Assembly (NCBI GenBank): GCA_015680635.1
Contig: JAABOA010000224.1
Span: 970-12,801 of the forward strand
Reading direction: 5' to 3'
Length of the DNA: 11,832 nt
Source of the DNA: Lunasporangiospora selenospora
Taxonomy: Eukaryota; Mortierellomycota; Mortierellomycetes; Mortierellales; Mortierellaceae
The notes under the pieces are model-generated. The model saw only the letters and a list, made by a program, of their open reading frames with translations, did not search any database and was not told the origin of the DNA. This document shows positions 8,261 to 11,832 of the stretch, piece after piece (position 1 is the stretch's first letter; each line of letters begins with the position of its first letter). The translations under genes and the position numbers were made by a program.

Positions 8261-11200
8261 GCAACAGCAACAGCAGGGTTACGGCAGTAGCCAGCATCTG
8301 GCCTCGGCTACATCACTCGTCAACTCTACCATGTCCTCGTCAACGGTCGTACAAAGGAGGCCGAATGAAGCCTGGTCGTCCGGCATGGTCATGTCTGCGA
8401 ATCCCTTCCCGCGGTTTGGTCATTCAGTGTCGTATGTTGCCACAGGAGGCGACCTTTTCATCTTTGGAGGCATTGTCAAGGGCTCGCCCAAGAGGGATCT
8501 CCATGTGATTGACACCCGTATGTTTTGAGCAGCACTCCTGTTGCCTCATCTCTCTTTACTTGGCCATGAAATGAGCTCTTTCTTCTCCTCTGCCTCTCTG
8601 ACAGAGAAAGAGAGAGCCGATGGAAAGGAGAATAATGAATTGCTTTGCAAACCCCTCCCCTAACCCCCTATCCCCTTGTTTTGTTTTTATCCTCCTCGGA
8701 TGGTGTGTTCATTTAGAGTCGCTACATTGTCAGCTCCTACCGGTTAGTGGGGACCTCCCACCAGCAACCATTGGACACACGGCCGTGACCCTTGGCCACT
8801 ATGTGATTTGTAGGTTTCGATCGTTCCTGGACGGGAACCAGGACGATTGGGCGAGAGAGAGAGAGAATGAGAGAGAGAGAGCTGTGTGCGTGCGATTGTC
8901 TATCAGATGGCTCAGAGCATTTTGAGCCTTGGGTAAAGATGAAGCAGGACTGACCCGCCCATGCACCTCATTCTTTTTGCTTGCTTTGGTGTAGACTTTG
9001 GAGGCAAGGACGCCAAGAGCAAGACAGGCGACACCCTCTTTGCATTACACACGATCCGCAAAGAGTGGAACAAACCGGCGATCCTTGGACATCTCCCACC
9101 ACCACGACACTCACATGCGGCCTGTGTGATTGGGACCGTCATGTACATCTTTGGAGGACAACTGGGAGGGTACTTTTTGAACGACATTGCCGCCTTTGAC
9201 ATGAAGAGTTGTAAGTGCACCTTTAAACAGACACACACACGCCCACACACACACACACAAACATACACATACACATACACACACATTCTCTCTCTCTCAG
9301 CTGAGCTCGTCTGCTTTACACTATTCGTTCTCCGCGGTGGTTATCAACCAAGCCCCCTGCCTCCTCTCCCTTGGCTAACCCGTTTATTCAACTTGTAACC
9401 TAGTGAACGGAAAACGGCCGCAATGGAACCAGATTGAGCCCAAGTCAGTATTACCGTCCGCACGTGCTGGTCACTGCGCGGCTGCACACGATGGAAAGAT
9501 CTATATGTAAGCTAGCCGATCTTTTCTCCCTTTCTCTTTCTCTCCTATGTGTCCTGCTGCATCATCTGGTCAAAATGCTGACATAACGGCTCTTTTACGT
9601 ATTTTCTTTCAATTAATAACTGTGATCAGCTTTGGAGGAGCAGATGACAAGTTTTATTACAACGACATTTGGTGCTTTGACCCTCAAACCAACCATTGGG
9701 AGGCTATTCCTGCATACGGCATTCTCCCCACGGGCAGACAAGGTCACGCCTCCTGCGTCGTTGACGACGCCATGTACGTCTACGGAGGCATGAACCACGA
9801 GGACCACTTTCTTGGCGATGTCTTTGCCTTCAAGTTTACTGGTTCGTTCTCTTCTCTTCTTCTCCTGCGGCCTCTCTGTTGAGGACTAAATTATCCTCTC
9901 GATTTGTACGACTAAACATTGGTCGCATTACACTTTTGAAACCGTAATGTAGAACGAAGATGGTACACACTCCCCCGTATACCTGATGGAGGCTCAGCTA
10001 GAACAGAACATGCCATGTGTAATGTTGGTGACAAAATCTATATTGTCGGCGGGCAGCTGGATCTGAACGCCAACGAGGATCCTGGATGCATTCATATTCT
10101 CGACACCGGTAAGCAAGCAACTCTTTAACCCTTCCTTCTTGCAAGAGAAACAAAATATACTTTACCAAGGGACCAAGCTGCTCACTTTTTGTTGCTTTTT
10201 TCATATTTCTACTCGTTAGCTCTTGTCCCATGGAACGAACAAAACGCATTACCAGAGAACCAAGGAATTGGCTACGAACTTGAAAACTCTCCACGATTCA
10301 ACGGAGCCATGGGCCACAACGACCGATCCAGCTCTCGCAGTCATCCTAGCTCACCAAAATCAACTCCAACTCTCCATCATCAACCATCTCTGGAGAGCGT
10401 TGTCATCCAAGAAGCGAGACGTGAGATCATTGAGAAGCGACATCGAGGCAACCAAGAATCTCGGAGTCCTCTTATGGATCATCAACAGGATCTGCGATTC
10501 AGTGATATGCAGGATCCTAATGCACGGCAATCACCCCAGATGCAACACCGACAGCACCCAGCACCACAATCACCACCTCTTTATGCGTCTGAAGGGAGAA
10601 ATGGGTCCCGGACGGGACTTGTATCATTTGATGATTCGCGGATTGGAACTCAGTCTAAATCTAGACTGAGTGGGGACTTTTCAGATTCGGCACAGATGGC
10701 ACGACGTAGGACACTTGGCAAGCCTGTTGGGTACATGGCTCCAGATATGGAGGCTCGAGTGGACCACTCCTATGACAAGATGCGAGGGTCTGCGACTCCC
10801 TTGGAACATGAGTTCCAGGACCAACCGACCAACGCACATATTCGTGAATCCAGCGCGAACGCGATCAAGGAGGCCTACCAGCGACGAACGCAATCCTCGA
10901 GTAACCATGAAGCGTCTGCAGGCCATAATGACCGTCCCTCATACAGTCCACAGCCCGGAGCACAACAGTTGTCACAATCACAATACCAACATGCTTCGAT
11001 AGACAACCATGGGACTCAGAGATCGGGTTCTTCGAGGAGTAGCACTCATCCGAATCCGGTTGCTTCGTTCCAATCCGCCTCTTCCTCCTTTGAGCTGGCA
11101 CGCCAAACGCCCACCTCTACAACAGCCGAGACTCTGAACCGACAGAGCTCAATGGCGGATCTCCACCGAAATGGGTCACATGGCACGGAAACCATATCCA

Positions 11201-11832
11201 ATATCTCTTATTCATCCAACTCTCATATGCAACCTGCTGCAGCTGTTGCAGCTATTAGTATTGCTCAACGTAGTTCGATGGAGACGTCTCAACGCTCACC
11301 GCTCCGGATCACAAGCTCTGAAAATGACGGTCCCATAGACCACCGGAGTCGGAACCAGCTCAACAATGCGTTTTCCGAACAACAGCAACAGCAGCAGCAG
11401 CAGCAGCAGCAGCAACAGCAACAGCAACATCATTCAAGGGGTGAATCTCTCAATGGCCATTCTGGTGGAGTTGTTGCTTCCGAATCTCATATGCATGCTA
11501 GCCGTAGTCAACCTGGACAGGGTCGAATGGATGGGAACAGCGGGAACGGTGCTGAGCCAAGAGACATGAAGCAACGCGAACAATGGCTTCTCGCAGAAAT
11601 GTCTCTAGCCCGTCAACAGATTGGTGACCGCCCCCTCAGCATTGCAATCCTTGCCCTGGAAGATGAACTCCAGGCTAGCGAGGTGGAGAGTGAAAAGTAC
11701 AGGATTATGCAATCATTGATCAAGGTCAAGGCCGAACTTGAAAGGTCCAAGGCAACTATTGCGACGCAGGCTCAGGTGGCCTCCAATAAACTCAAGGAGG
11801 CAGAACGAGTCCGGACCTCGGCCCTCCAGGAG
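7950..11832 (+). CDS. Kelch-repeat cell-polarity protein, Tea1/Kel type (partial, 3' end outside window)
   Basis: Exons 7950-8517, 8717-8809, 8995-9210, 9404-9506, 9630-9841, 9953-10108, and 10220 to the window end give 987 residues in one frame with no stop. The N-terminus (MAGLFSKKSK) is basic, then disordered with Q17 (93-109). Six kelch blades follow (about 153-457), each with a hydrophobic strand ending in GG (FGG, FGG, FGG, FGG, YGG, VGG), usually after an R/H-x-x-H element. Residues 460-895 are Ser/Gln/Pro-rich and probably disordered, with Q16 (837-852). From about 897 a heptad-like charged helix (REQWLLAEMSLARQQ, then EDELQASEVESEKY) starts a coiled coil that runs off the window. N-terminal kelch propeller plus C-terminal coiled coil is the plan of Tea1/TeaA/Kel1, which act with formins and microtubule tips at growing cell ends. 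That role is inferred. Frame is open upstream to 7467, but the chosen ATG begins the first non-repetitive segment. Start position moderately sure, family secure. Confidence 0.9.
8226..8276 (+). repeat. Q17 tract, mostly CAA codons
   Basis: Eleven CAA codons are followed by alternating CAG and CAA, encoding glutamines 93-109 of the kelch protein, in the disordered segment before the propeller. Likely length-variable between strains. Confidence 0.97.
8518..8716 (+). other. Kelch-gene intron 1 (199 nt)
   Basis: Donor C/GTATGT after HVIDT, acceptor TTCATTTAG. Joining at phase 1 gives DTQSLHCQLLPVSGDLPPAT, a normal passage between blades 1 and 2. The unspliced frame stops within three codons of the donor. 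Confidence 0.88.
8810..8994 (+). other. Kelch-gene intron 2 (185 nt), carrying GA repeats
   Basis: Donor T/GTAGGT and acceptor GGTGTAG join to HYVIYFGGKD, restoring the blade 2 FGG. Two GA runs lie at 8853-8865 and 8869-8882. Confidence 0.9.
9211..9403 (+). other. Kelch-gene intron 3 (193 nt), carrying (CA)n(CT)n
   Basis: Donor T/GTAAGT after FDMKS. Acceptor AACCTAG is preceded by a good branch motif (GGCTAAC at about 9372-9378). A CA-rich tract (9230-9285) runs into CT repeats and a second strong acceptor at 9298-9300 that is out of use in this model. Confidence 0.88.
9230..9297. repeat. (CA)n-(CT)n compound microsatellite
   Basis: Imperfect CA repeat with ACAT interruptions (9230-9285) followed by CT repeats (9286-9297). 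It lies wholly inside kelch-gene intron 3. Confidence 0.92.
9507..9629 (+). other. Kelch-gene intron 4 (123 nt)
   Basis: Donor AT/GTAAGC and acceptor GTGATCAG join at phase 2 to KIYIFGGADD, restoring the blade 4 FGG. TTAATAAC at 9613-9620 may act as branch site. Confidence 0.88.
9842..9952 (+). other. Kelch-gene intron 5 (111 nt)
   Basis: Donor G/GTTCGT is weaker than its neighbours. Acceptor AATGTAG. Joining at phase 1 gives FAFKFTERRWYTLP, the expected passage from blade 5 to the next W-containing strand. Confidence 0.82.
10109..10219 (+). other. Kelch-gene intron 6 (111 nt)
   Basis: Donor G/GTAAGC after HILDT and acceptor ACTCGTTAG join at phase 1 to give HILDTALVPWNEQ. From there the reading frame stays open for 1,613 bases to the window edge, which strongly supports this join. 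Confidence 0.9.
11380..11427 (+). repeat. Q16 tract, mostly CAG codons
   Basis: Sixteen glutamine codons, mainly CAG with CAA at both ends, encode residues 837-852 of the kelch protein in the disordered segment before the coiled coil. Confidence 0.97.

Noticed and set aside
8658-8672. Telomere-like CCCCTAACCCCC in kelch intron 1
   Set aside because: A single unit in a C-rich stretch, with no tandem TTAGGG array.
1-11832. Transposon, phage, CRISPR or toxin-type system
   Set aside because: No transposase, reverse transcriptase, terminal inverted repeats, spaced direct repeats or toxin-like genes were seen. All long coding signal is explained by three ordinary eukaryotic genes.

Overview
The window looks like nuclear DNA of a filamentous fungus. 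Three multi-exon protein genes have short introns (93-199 nt, GT-AG except one GC-AG), pyrimidine-rich leaders and many GA/CT and CAA/CAG simple repeats. The gene set (EFL1/RIA1-type, GEP3/YqeH-type, Tea1/Kel-type kelch protein) is fungal in combination. The repeat-rich style suggests an early-diverging lineage such as Mortierellomycota, but that placement is an impression, not a demonstration.

Layout. Positions 1-197 are the downstream flank of the first gene and hold a lysine-codon-like 9-bp tandem repeat and a possible splice acceptor of a convergent gene. Positions 198-4144 (minus strand, six exons) encode a complete 1,110-residue elongation factor 2-like GTPase, EFL1/Ria1, which releases eIF6/Tif6 from late cytoplasmic pre-60S particles. 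Positions 4145-4331 are a compact divergent promoter. Positions 4332-6881 (plus strand, two exons) encode a complete 811-residue circularly permuted mitochondrial GTPase of the YqeH/Gep3 family, with a targeting presequence and a CxxC...CxRC zinc motif. Positions 6882-7949 are intergenic plus leader, rich in GA, CT and GAGT repeats and a GC-rich box. Positions 7950-11832 (plus strand, seven exons, running off the window) encode the first 987 residues of a six-blade kelch protein with a disordered polyQ-bearing middle and the start of a coiled coil, resembling the cell-end markers Tea1/Kel1.

The first two genes are divergently transcribed, and both encode GTPases of ribosome assembly (cytoplasmic 60S, and mitochondrial), so shared regulation is plausible. 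The kelch gene is functionally separate.

I found no mobile element, RNA gene, CRISPR array or recognisably new system. The points most worth a second look are the GC-AG intron in EFL1, the shared divergent promoter with two upstream ORFs, the unusually expanded YqeH-type GTPase, the kelch-gene introns that fall in register with the propeller blades, and a strong alternative acceptor that would give a premature stop. All exon borders come from reading frame, splice consensus and remembered family patterns; no alignment was run.
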